Below are positions 24,561 to 36,660 of a stretch of 64,000 nucleotides of DNA, piece after piece (the first letter of the stretch is position 1; every line of letters starts with the position of its first letter). Both the position numbers and the translations under genes were made by a program. The notes below the pieces were generated by a model. It had not been told where the DNA came from. It made no database searches and worked only from the letters and a program-made list of their open reading frames with translations. Where the stretch lies: NCBI RefSeq assembly GCF_042767895.1, contig NC_091552.1, positions 26,262,556-26,326,555 on the forward strand. The letters are read 5' to 3'. The DNA comes from Penaeus vannamei (lineage: Eukaryota > Arthropoda > Malacostraca > Decapoda > Penaeidae).

Positions 24561-26270
24561 AGTGACTAACTGACGACTGACCTAGCCGACGCGGGTTCTT
24601 CCATCTCGGTGGAGGACCCCGTGTTGGCTAGGTCGATCTAGACGCGCAATCCCACGCACGAGCTGCATCTAAACAAAACAAAAACTCTCACCTTCACACA
24701 CAAACACTCTACTCTCACCAACAGCAAACACTAACAAACACAACTCCAGCTTGTTCTGATTGAATGAAGCACTCAGACGGTTCCCTGTAGTGGGTCGTGA
24801 CTGATCTATTGCACGTCTAAACTCCGCGAGGAAGCCTCTCGCTTCCTCCTTAAATTCATGTGGGGTAAATTGGCCTGTAGACAGACCAACAAACTCCGTG
24901 CTTGACTCACCACAGGCTGGATGGACTCACCCTCCATCCTTCGTTCCGGCTGGAGATCAGGTTTAGGCCATGATCTCTTTCTTTGGTATGGGACAGGGAA
25001 TGATGCAGTTTTCGGGTTTTGCCGCATCACTTTGAAGCCACCTTCTACTCATTCCTTTCGAAATTTCCCCTTCCCCTGTTCACTCGTTTTGTTCAGTTGT
25101 TTTTCGTGTTCTCTTTCTGCTTGTTCACTTGTTGTTTTTGTTGTTTTGGTTTTTGTGGTCCTGTACCTTTTAATCTCCTTAATGATGTAATCTCCACCAG
25201 GTACTGCCCTCTCTTATCCCCGTTTTTAAATACCTTCACCTCGTCTCCTGACGCTTGTGACCGCCACCTCACCCCTCACCCTCACTCATACCATATCCTT
25301 GCCATAGCGTTGACCCTCATCCTTATCCTTACCCTGACATCCCACTGATATTGGTTCCCGACACGTGGCGCTTGCTGCTAGTACTCGTGCCGGGACCGCA
25401 AACCCTTTAGTGTAAGGGTTTGTGCGAGCCGAGGAAAGAAGCGTCACGGCCAGTGGAGTTAACCAAATCGTGGTGAGGCCGCCCGAGCCGCGCCCCTCCG
25501 GAAGACCTGCGGCCGAGGGAGAGAAATCTCCTCTCGACCCGGGCGGGAGGGGCCAGCCTCTGTGTGGCCTCACTCGAGCTTCATCCTGCTTCAGCGGTGA
25601 TGGTTAGCCGAGGGACAGCTCTGGAGCCACGGTCGAGAGGCCGTGGCTCCGAGCATACCGCAGATGGCGCCAAAAACCTGCTAACTTCTTTCCCCTCTCC
25701 CTCAGTTAGCCGAGAGGCTCCGTGTTCGCCATAGCGAGGCTCCACGCCCCGTGGGAACGTTGTGGCGGGGCGAACCGCGCTCAAGGTTGCGGGGTATTCC
25801 CCGCGCCACGAGTAGCGGCCGCGCCTCTCCACACGGACCCGCAGGGGTGTGGCCGCGCGGCGAACAGGCGAGTCTGCCGATGGCGCTGGGCCCCTCAACC
25901 CTTTTCCCCTTTCAACAAACCCACTCCAACTATTACCTCAAGTTTACCCCGCAGGCTGGGTGAAGCCCCGGCTCCTTCTTCTCCTAAAATTCTTTTCCTC
26001 CTTATCCTTATCCTATCCCCACTCTTCCTCCCCCCCCCCCTCTTCTTTACACACTTTATGCTTTATGCCGAGTTCAGCACTCAGGATCCTCCATCCGAGC
26101 AAGACACAGCAAGCAGCAACTAGGCCTACCCAGGCCTTAGCCGACGGGTGAGTCGCCCCGGCTATCTCCAGCACACCAGCCTGTGGGCACACCTGTGGGC
26201 ACTCACACCCACACACAAAAGCTCCTTAAAGAGATGATTGACACCAGCCTATGGCGGATACCAATCCATT
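24561..26270 (+). other. Non-coding 3' part of second gag element, GC-rich, copy A
   Basis: About 1.7 kb downstream of the gag-like ORF with no supported gene. 25400-25900 is strongly GC- and CpG-rich. Two perfect hairpins are visible: caaaccctt/aagggtttg at 25399-25422 and ggagccacgg/ccgtggctcc at 25623-25650. The stretch ends at ccagcctatggcggatacca (about 26243-26262), then meets satellite at 26270. Small open frames here are shared by both strands and show no family signature. All of it is repeated inverted at 34976-36660. Confidence 0.6.
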
Positions 26271-27351
26271 ATCATTATCATTGTCATTATAATTATTTCT
26301 ATTGTCATTATCATTTCTAAAAGTATCATTATTTCTATTATCATTATAAAAATAGTTATGATGATGAAAATAGCTATAATAATTAGAATGATAATCATTA
26401 TAACTGCAATAATGATGATAATTATGATGATAATCATGATGATAATGACTATAATGATGATAATAATGGTGATAATCATGATGATAATGACTATAATGAT
26501 AATAATCATAAGAATAATGACAGTAATGATAATAATGATGATATTAATTATTATCTAGTCCATTTATAATTAAATAAAAGTCAAAAGTAATAAAATCCCA
26601 CAAGTCGAAAGAACGGCAAAATCTAGCGTATTACAGCCTTTGGGAGTAACATCAGAAAAAAAACCTTTTCGCTTTCTATTGGAAATTATGAGGATTTTAA
26701 CATTGATTCAGGTAATTGTGATGATTTTCGTGATAATTCCTTCATTACATGTAATAATAATGATAATTATGATGATAATGACAATGATAATGACAATAAA
26801 AATTATAATAATCATAAAATCATAACTATAGGAATAATTTTGATAATTACTGCAATAATAGGAATAATCAACTCTATTCCAATCATTTTCAGACTAATAA
26901 TGACAAAAGAAATAATTATAACATCATTATCATTATCACTATAATTATTACTATTGTCATTATTATTTCTAAAATTATCATTTTTACTATTATCATGATA
27001 AAAAGATTATGATGATGAAAATAGCTATAATATTAAGCATAATAATAATTATAACTGCAATAATGATGATAATAATGATGATAATCATGATAATACTGAT
27101 GATAATCGTGATGATAATGACTATAATGATAATAATCATAAGATTAATGATAATAATGATGATAAAGATTATCCAGTCCATTTATAATGAAATAAAGGCC
27201 AAAAGTAATAAAAGTAATAATAAAAGTCGAAAAACGGCAACATCTAGCTTATTACAGCCTTTTGAGAGAAACGTCGAAAAAAAAACTTTCGCTTTTTATT
27301 GGTAATTATGAGGATTTTAACATTATTTCAGGTAATTGTGATGATTTTCAT
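26271..27351 (-). repeat. AT-rich satellite, minus orientation, up to gap
   Basis: Nearly two monomers of the long AT-rich satellite in minus orientation, with landmark cagtccatttataat forms near 26555 and 27174. It starts in the TAATGA body, not in the core, so the right edge of copy A joins the satellite at a different place from the left edge. The array runs into the 500-N gap. Confidence 0.85.
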
Positions 27352-27851
27352 NNNNNNNNNNNNNNNNNNNNNNNNNNNNNNNNNNNNNNNNNNNNNNNNN
27401 NNNNNNNNNNNNNNNNNNNNNNNNNNNNNNNNNNNNNNNNNNNNNNNNNNNNNNNNNNNNNNNNNNNNNNNNNNNNNNNNNNNNNNNNNNNNNNNNNNNN
27501 NNNNNNNNNNNNNNNNNNNNNNNNNNNNNNNNNNNNNNNNNNNNNNNNNNNNNNNNNNNNNNNNNNNNNNNNNNNNNNNNNNNNNNNNNNNNNNNNNNNN
27601 NNNNNNNNNNNNNNNNNNNNNNNNNNNNNNNNNNNNNNNNNNNNNNNNNNNNNNNNNNNNNNNNNNNNNNNNNNNNNNNNNNNNNNNNNNNNNNNNNNNN
27701 NNNNNNNNNNNNNNNNNNNNNNNNNNNNNNNNNNNNNNNNNNNNNNNNNNNNNNNNNNNNNNNNNNNNNNNNNNNNNNNNNNNNNNNNNNNNNNNNNNNN
27801 NNNNNNNNNNNNNNNNNNNNNNNNNNNNNNNNNNNNNNNNNNNNNNNNNNN
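27352..27851. other. Assembly gap (500 N)
   Basis: Exactly 500 undefined bases. The equal length of the gap at 53575 suggests a fixed-size scaffolding placeholder, so real distance and even adjacency are unknown. Copies A and B of the composite block lie on different sides of it. Confidence 0.98.
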
Positions 27852-28266
27852 AAGCTGATATCAAAAGAACAGATTCATTTAACTATCTCTGTGTTCCCGC
27901 TCCCAGCAGGCGGATGCTCAAACCGAAGGGAAGAAGAAGAATTCTATGATCTTGCTTTTTTCTTCCAAACACGTCCACACAGACGCTCAGCCTTTTCACA
28001 TCTACACACTTACACATCCAACATTCAGCACACACATTCTGTACTTTCCTTCCACCCTTCTCTGATACAACACACACACCCACTTACACGACATACACGG
28101 TTCCCGAACCTACTAATCGGGTGGTGGCAGCGTGCCGTAGGCCTGGAACCTTACATCTGTTCATTGCAGACGAATCTTTCCCTTGAGCAAAAACTCTATA
28201 TTCTCGGTTGAGCCCGGACTCAACCAGACAACTTAAAGTCTACTGGGTCTACGCCCCGCTACAACT
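27852..28266. other. Unassigned non-satellite stretch, possible LTR edge
   Basis: About 410 bp of non-satellite DNA between the gap and the AT-rich array, rich in CA/CT, containing tgttcccgctcccagcagg and ending gggtctacgccccgctaca. The TG start near 27892 and the CA end are LTR-like, and the final gctaca is the inverse of the tgtagc that opens the sequence at 16622. No coding sequence is recognised and the left end is cut by the gap. It could equally be any dispersed repeat. Confidence 0.3.
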
Positions 28267-29992
28267 GTCATTATCATTGTCATTATCATCATAATTATCA
28301 TCATTATTGCAAATAATAAAGGAATTATCATGAAAATCATCACAATTACCTGAATTAATGCTAAAATCCTCATAATTACCAATAAAAAGCGAAAAGGTTT
28401 TTTTTCAAAGTTTTTTTCTCAAAAGGCTGTAATTCGCTAGATTTTGCCGTTTTTTCGACTTTTGGGATTTTATTACTTTTGGCCTTTATTTCATTATAAA
28501 TGGCCTGGATAATAATTATCATCATCATTATTATCATTACTGTCATTATTCTTATGATTATTATCAATATAGTCATTATCATGATTATCATCATTATTAT
28601 CATCATTATTGCAGTTATAATGATTATTATGCTAATTATCATAGCTATTTTCATCATCATAACTATTTTTATAACGATAATAGCAATAATAATAATTTTC
28701 GAAATAATAATGACAATAGAAATAATTATAATACAATGATAATGATATTATTATTTCTATTGTCATTATTAGTCTGAATATTATTGGAATAGAGTTGATA
28801 ATTGCTATTATTCCAGTAATTATGAAAATTATCATTATAATTATGATTTTATTATTATCATTATCATTGTCATTATCATCATAAGTATCATCATTATTGC
28901 ATATAATGAAGAAATTATCATAAAAATCCTCACAATTACCTGAAATAAAGTTAGAATCCTCATAATTACCAACAAAAAGCGAAAAGGTATTTTTTTCGAC
29001 GTTTCTCTCATAAGGCTGTAATACGCTAGATTTTGCGGTTTTTTCGACTTATGGGATTTTATTACTTTTGGCCTTTATTTCATAATAAATGGACTGGGTA
29101 ATAATTATCATCATCATTATTATCATTACTGTCATTATTCTTATGATTATTATAATTATAGTCATTATCATGATTATCATCATTATTATCATCTTTATTG
29201 CAGTTATAATGATTATTATGCTAATTCTCATAGCTATTTTCATCATCATAACTATTTTGATAATGATAATAGCAATAATGATAATTTTAGAAATAATAAT
29301 GACAATGATAATGATGTTATTATTATTTCTATTGTCATTCTTAGTCTGAAAATTATTGGAATAGAGTTGATTATTGCTATTATTGCAGTAATTATCAAAA
29401 TTATCATTATAATTATAATTTCATTATTATTATCATCATTATTGTCATTATCATTGTCATTATCATCATAATTATCATCATTATTGTATATAATGAAGGA
29501 ATTATCATGAAAATCATCACAATTATCTGAATTAATGTTAAAATCCTCATAATTACCAATAAAAAGCGAAAAGGTTTTTTTTTCGACGTTTCTCTCAAAA
29601 GGCTGTAATGCGCTAGATTTTGCCGTTTTTTCGACTTGTGGGATTTTATTACTTTTGGCCTTTATTTCATTATAAATGGCCTGGATAATAATCATTATCA
29701 TTATTATCGTTACTGTCATTATTTTTATGATTCTTATCATTATAGTCATTATCATCATGATTATCATCATTATTATCATCATTATTGCAGTTATAATGAT
29801 TATTATGGTAATTGTTATATCTATTTTCATCATCATAACAACTTTTACAATGATAATAGCAATAATTATAATTTTAGAAATAATAATGACACTAGTAATA
29901 ATTATAATGACAATGATAATGATATTATTATTTCTATTGTCATTATTAGTCTGAAAATTATTGGAATAGACTTGATTATTGCTATTATTGAA
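28267..29992 (+). repeat. AT-rich satellite, plus orientation
   Basis: Three monomers with landmarks atggcctggataataatta near 28500, atggactgggtaataatta near 29089 and atggcctggataataatca near 29676. Orientation reverses abruptly at about 29993, in the middle of a monomer body. Confidence 0.88.
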
Positions 29993-32765
29993 AATAGAAA
30001 TAATAATTAGCATAATAATCATTATAACTGCAATAATGATGATAATAATGAGGATAATCATGATGATAATGATAATAATCATAGGAATAATGACAGTAAT
30101 GATAATAATCATAAGAATAATGACAGTAATGATAATAATGATGATAATAATTATTATCCAGTACATTTATAATGAAATAAAGGCCAAAAGTAATAAAATC
30201 CCACAAGTCGAAAAAACGGCAAAATCTTGCGTATTACAGCCTTTTGAGAGAAACGTCAAAAAAAAACCTTTTCGCTTTTTATTGGTAATTATGAGGATTT
30301 TAACATTAATTCAGGTAATTGTGATGATTTTCATTATACTTCCTTCATTTTATGCAATAATGATGATAATTATGAAGATAATGACAATGATAATGACAAT
30401 AATAATGAAAATAATGATAAAATCATAATTATGAGGATAATTTTGATAATTATTGCAAAAATAGCAATAATCAACTCTATTCCAAATATTTTCTGTCTAA
30501 TAATGAGAATAAAAATAATAATAACATCATTATCATTGTCATTATAATTATTACTATTGTCATTATTATTTCTAAAATTATCATTATTGCTATTATCATT
30601 ATAAAAAGAGTTATGATGATGAAAATAGCTATAATAATTATCATAAGAAACATTATAACTGCAATAATGATGATAATAATGATGATGATCATGATGATAA
30701 TGACTATAATGATAATAATACTAAGAATAATTACAGTAATGATAATAATGAAGATGATTATTATCCAGTCCATTTATAATGAAATAAAGGCCATTAGTAA
30801 TAAAATCCCCAAAGTCGAAAAAACGGCAAAATCTAGCGTATTATAGCTTTCCAAAGAAACGTCGAAAAAAAATCCTTTTCGCTTTTAATTAGTAATTATG
30901 AGGATTTTAACATCATTTCAGGTAATTGTGATGATTTTCATGATAATTCCTTCATTATATGCAATAATGATGATAATTATGATGATAATGACAATGATAA
31001 TGACAATAATAATGATAATAATGATAAAATCATAATCATAATGATAATTTTCATAATTACTGCAATAATAGCAATAATCAACATTATTCCAATAATTTTC
31101 AGTCTAACAATGACAATAGAAATAATAATAACATCATTATCATTGGCATTATAATTATTACTATTGTCATTATTATTTCTAAAATTATCAATATTGCTAT
31201 TATCATTATAAAAATAGTTATGATGGTGAAAATAGCTGTAATAATTAGCATAATAATTATTATAACTGCAATAAGGATAATAATGATGATAATCATGATG
31301 GTAATGACTATAATGATAATAATCGTAAGAATAATGACAGTAATGATAATAATGATGATAATAATTATTATCCAGTCCATTCATAATGAAATAAAAGCCA
31401 AAAGTAATAAAATCCCAGAAAGTAAAAAAAAACAAAAAAAACGGCAAAATCGAGCGTATTACAGCCTTTTGAGAGAAACGTCGAAAAAAAATCCCTTTCG
31501 CTTTTTATTGGTAATTATGAGGATTTTAACATAAAAATTAATTCAGGTAATTGTGATGATTTTCATGATAATTCCTTCATTATATGCAATAATGATAATT
31601 ATGATGGCACTGATAATAATAATGATAATGATAATAATGATAAAATCATAATTATAAGGATTTTGATAATTACTGCAATAATAGCAATAATCAACTATTC
31701 CAATAATTTTCAGACTAATAATGACAATGGAAATAATAATAACTTCATTATCATTGTCATTATAATTTTACTATTGTCATTATTATTTCTGAAAATCTCA
31801 TTATTGCTATAAATGCAAGAATGATTATAATAATAATGATAATCATGATGATAATGACTATAATGTTAATAATCATAAAAATAATGACAGTAATGATAAT
31901 AATGAAGATAGTAATTATTATTCAGTCCATTTATAATGAAATAAAGGCAAAAAGTAATAAAATCCCCAAAGTAGAAAAAACGGCAAAATCTAGCCTTTGA
32001 GAGAAACGTTGAAAAAAAACCTTTTTCGCTTTTTAATGGTAATTATGAGGAATGTAATATTAATTTAGGTAATCATGATGATTTTCATGGTAATTCCTTT
32101 ATTATTGACAATAATGATGATAATTATGAAAATGACGATGATAATGACAATAATAATGATAATAATGATAAAATCATAATTACAATGATTTTTTTATAAT
32201 TACTGCAATAATAACAAACTTATAATTTTTATACTAGTAGTGACAATAGAAATAATAATATCATTATCATTGTCATTATAGTTATTGTAATTATCATTAT
32301 TATTTCTGATGATAATTATGATGATAATGTCAATGATAATGACATCAATAATGATAATGAGAAAATCATAATTATAATGATAATTTTGATAATTTCTGTA
32401 ATAATAGCAATAATTAACTCAATTCCAATAATTTTCATACCAATAACGAAAATAGAAATAATATCATTGTCATTGTCATTATAATTTATAATTATCATTA
32501 TAAAAATAGTTATAATGATGAAAATAGCAATAATAATTAGCTTAATAATTATCGTAACTCCAATAATGATGATAATAATGATAATGACTGTAATGATAAT
32601 AATCATAAAAATAATGACAGTAATGATAATAATGATAATAATCATAATTTAGTCCATTTATAATGAAATAAAGTCCAAAAGTAATAAAATCCCAAAAGTC
32701 GAACAAAGGGCAAAATGTAGCGTATTACAGCCTTTTGAGAGAAAGTTTTTAATGGTATATATGAG
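29993..32765 (-). repeat. AT-rich satellite, minus orientation
   Basis: Monomers read in reverse, with catttataatgaaataaa landmarks near 30165, 30770, 31380, 31935 and 32655. Between 31790 and 32320 some monomers are shortened by internal deletion. Orientation turns back to plus near 32766. Confidence 0.87.
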
Positions 32766-34975
32766 GATTTTATCATTAATAATGATAATAGGAATACTGA
32801 TAATTTTAGAAATAATAATGACAATAGTAATAATTATAATGACAATGATAATGATATTTTTATTTCTATTGTCATTAGAAGTCTTAAAATTATTGGAATA
32901 GATTTGATTATTGCTATTATTGCAGTAATTATCAAAATTATCCTTATAATTTTGATTTTATCATTATCATTATTATTGTCATTTTCATTGTCATTATTAT
33001 CATAATTATCATTATCATTGCATATAATGAAGGAATTATCATGAAAATCATCACAATTACCTGACTTAATGTTAAAATCCTCATAATTACCAATTAAAAG
33101 CGAAAAGGGTTTTTTTTCGACGTTTCTGTAATTCGCTAGATTTTGCCGATTTTCGACTTTTTGGATTTTATTACTTTTGGCCTTTATTTCATTATAAATG
33201 GACTGGATAATCTTTATTATCATCATTATTATCATAACTGTCATTATTCTTTTCATTATTATCATTATAGTCATTATCATCATGATTATCATCAGTATTA
33301 TCATGATTATCATCATTATTATCATCATTATTGCAGTTATAATGATTATTATGCTAATTATTATAGCTATTTTCATCATCATAATTTTTTATAATGATAA
33401 TAGCAAAAATTTTAATTTTAGAAATAATAATGAAAATAGTAATAATTATAATGACAATGATAATGATATTATTATTGCTTTTGTCATTATTAGTCTGAAA
33501 ATGATTGGAATAGAGTTGATTATTCCTATTATTGCAGTAATTATCAAAATTATTCTTACAATTATGATTTTATGATTATTATCATTTTTATTGTCATCAT
33601 CATTGTCATTATCATCATAATTATCATTATTATTGCATATAATGAAGGAATTATCACGAAAATCATCACAATTACCTGAATCAATGTTAAAATCCTCATA
33701 ATTACCAATAGAAAGCGAAAAGGTTTTTTTTCAGATATTTCTCCCAAAGGCTAGATTTTGCCGTTCTTTCGACTTTTGGGATTTTATTACTTTTGACCTT
33801 TATTTCATTATAAATGGACTGAATAATAATTATTATCATCATTATTATCATTAATGTCATTATTCTTATGATTATTATCATTATAGTCATTATCATCATG
33901 ATTATCATCATTATTATCGTCATTATTGTCATTATCATCATGATTATCATCATTATTATCATCATTATTGGTTATAATGATTATTATGCTGATTATTATA
34001 GCTATTTTCATCACCATAACTATTTTTATAATGATAATAGCAATAATGATAATTTTAGAAATAATAATGATAATAGTAATAATTATAAAGACAATGATAA
34101 TGATATCATTATTATTTTTATTGTCATTATTAGTCTGAAAATGATTGGAATAGATTGATTATTGCTATTATTGCAGTAATTATCAAAATTATTATTATAA
34201 TTTTGATTTTATCATTATTATCATTATTATTGTCATTATCATTGTCATTATCATCATAATTATCATCATTATTGCATATAATGAAGGAATTATCATGAAA
34301 ATAATCACAATTCCCTGAATTAATGATAAAATCCTCATAATTGCCAATAAAAAGCGAAAAGGGTTTTTTCGACGTTTTTCTCAAAAGGCTGTAATACGCT
34401 AGATTTTGCCGTTTTTTCGACTTTGGGGATTTTATTGCTTTTGGCCTTTATTTCATTATAAATGGACTGGATAATAATTATTACAATCATCATTATCATT
34501 CCTGTCATTATTCCTATGATTATTATCATTATAGTCATTGCCATCATGATTATCATCATTATCATCATTATTGCAGTTATAATGATAATTATGCTAATTA
34601 TTATAGCTATTTTCATCATCATAACTATTTTCATAATGATAATAGAAATAATGATACTTTTAGAAATGATAATGACAATAGAAATAATTATAATGACAAT
34701 GATAATGATGTTATTATTATTTCTATTGTCATTATTAGTCTGAGAATTATTGGAATAGAGTTGATTATTGCTATTATTGCAGTAATTTTCAAAATTATCA
34801 TTATAATTATGATTTAATCATTATTATCATTATTATTGTCATTATCATCATAATTATCATCATTATTGCATATAATGAAGGAATTATCATGAAAATTATC
34901 ACAATTACCTGAATTAATGTTACAATCCTCATATTTACCAATAAAATGCGAAAAGGTTTTTTTCGACGTTTCTCT
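32766..34975 (+). repeat. AT-rich satellite, plus orientation, up to copy B
   Basis: Monomers with landmark atggactggataat forms near 33198, 33818 and 34462. A short internal duplication of the atcatcatgattatc body is seen near 33890-33960. The array ends in the core at tttcgacgtttctct (34975), where copy B begins. This is the same core position, read on the other strand, at which copy A interrupts its satellite at 16621. Confidence 0.87.
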
Positions 34976-36660
34976 TATGGCAATGGATTGGTATCCGCCA
35001 TAGGCTGGTGTCAATCATCTCTTTAAGGAGCTTTTGTGTGTGGGTGTGAGTGCCCACAGGTATGGCTGGTGTGCTGGAGATAGCCGGGGAGAGCCGGGGT
35101 GACTCACCCGTCGGCTAAGGCCTGGGTAGGCCTAGTTGCTGCTTGCTGTGTCTTGCCCGGCTGGAGGATCCTGAGTGCTGAACTCGGCATAAAGCATAAA
35201 GTGTGTAAAGAAGAGGGGGGGAAGGAAGAGTGGGGATAGGATAAGGATAAGGAGGAGGAAAAGAATTTTAGGAGAAGAAGGAGCTGGGGCTTCACCCAGC
35301 CTGCGGGGTAAACTTGAGGTAATAGTTGGAGTGGGTTTGTTGAAAGGGGAAAAGGGTTGAGGGGCCCAGCGCCATCAGCAGACTCGCGTGTTCGCCGCGC
35401 GGCCACACCCCCGCGGGTCCGTGTGGCGAGGCGCGGCCGCTACTCGTGGCGCGGGGAATACACAACGTTTCCACGGGGCGTGGAGCCTCGCTATGGCGAA
35501 CACGGAGCCTCTCGGCTAACTGAGGGAGAGGGGAAAGAAGTTAGCAGGTTTTTGGCGCCATCTGCGGTATGCTCGGAGCCACGGCCTCTCGACCGTGGCT
35601 CTAGAGCTGTCCCTCGGCTAACCATCACCGCTGAAGCAGGATGAAGCTCGAGTGAGGCCACACAGACGCTGGCCCCTCCCGCCCGGGTCGAGAGGAGATT
35701 TCTCTCCCTCGGCCGCAGGTCTTCCGGAGGGGCGCGGCTCGGGCGGCCTCACTACGATTTGGTTAACTCCACTGGCCGTGACGCTTCTTTCCTCGGCTCG
35801 CACAAACCCTTACACTAAAGGGTTTGCGGTCCCGGCACGAGTACTAGCAGCAAGCGCCACGTGTCGGGAACCAAAACCAGTGGGATGTCAGGGTAAGGAT
35901 AAGGCTGAGGGTCAACGCTATGGCAAGGATATGGTATGAGTGAGGGGTGAGGTGGCGGTCACAAGCGTCAAGAGACGAGGTGAAGGTATTTAAAAACGGG
36001 GATAAGAGAGGGCAGTACCTGGTGGAGATTACTTTATTAAGGAGATTAAAAGGTACAGGACCACAAAAACCAAAACAACAAAAACAAGTGAACAAGCAGA
36101 AAGAGAACACGAAAAACAACTGAACAAAACGAGAGGATAGGGGAAGGGGAAATTTCGAAAGGAATGAGTAGAAGGTGGCTTCAAAGTGATGCGGCAAAAC
36201 CCGAAAACTGCATCATTCCCTGTCCCATACCAAAGAAAGAGATCATGGCCTAAACCTGATCTCCAGCCGGAACGAAGGATGGAGGGTGAGTCCATCCAGC
36301 CAGTGGTGAGTCAAGCACGGAGTTTGTTGGTCTGTCTACAGGCTAACTTACCCCACATGATGTTAAGGAGGAAGCGAGAGGCTTCCTCGCGGAGTTCAGA
36401 CGTGCAATAGATCGGTCACGACCCACTACAGGGAACCGTCTGAGTGCTTCATTCAATCAGAACAAGCTGGAGTTGTGTTTGTTAGTGTTTGCTGTTGGTG
36501 AGAGTAGTGTTTGTGTGTGAAGGTGAAAGTTTTTGTTTTGTTTAGATGCAGCTCGTGCGTGGGATTGCGCGTCTAGATCGACCTAGCCAACACGGGGTCC
36601 TCCACCGAGATGGAAGAACCCGCGTCGGCTCGGTCAGTCGTCAGTTAGTCACTCAAGGTA
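34976..36660 (-). other. Non-coding 3' part of second gag element, copy B
   Basis: Counterpart of 24561-26270. The GC-rich core and both hairpins (near 35572-35599 and 35811-35834) are kept, with one base change at the edge of the first. A segment of about 32 bp present in copy A near 25765-25795 is missing here near 35460. No gene is recognised. Confidence 0.6.

Larger units (their letters stand above)
16622..26270. mobile_element. Composite non-LTR retroelement block, copy A
   Basis: A ~9.65 kb non-satellite block inserted in satellite DNA. Read along the minus strand from about 23290 it holds an I-group-like non-LTR element (ORF1 gag, ORF2 with endonuclease, RT and RNase H, hairpin 3' UTR, AACTG tail). 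Along the plus strand from 23295 it holds a second CCHC gag-like ORF and a GC-rich tail. The same arrangement occurs inverted at 34976-43595, so the two divergent halves behave as one duplicated unit. It is broken by several frameshifts and stops but retains the endonuclease region that copy B lacks. Whether the two halves were ever a single element is inference. Confidence 0.8.
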
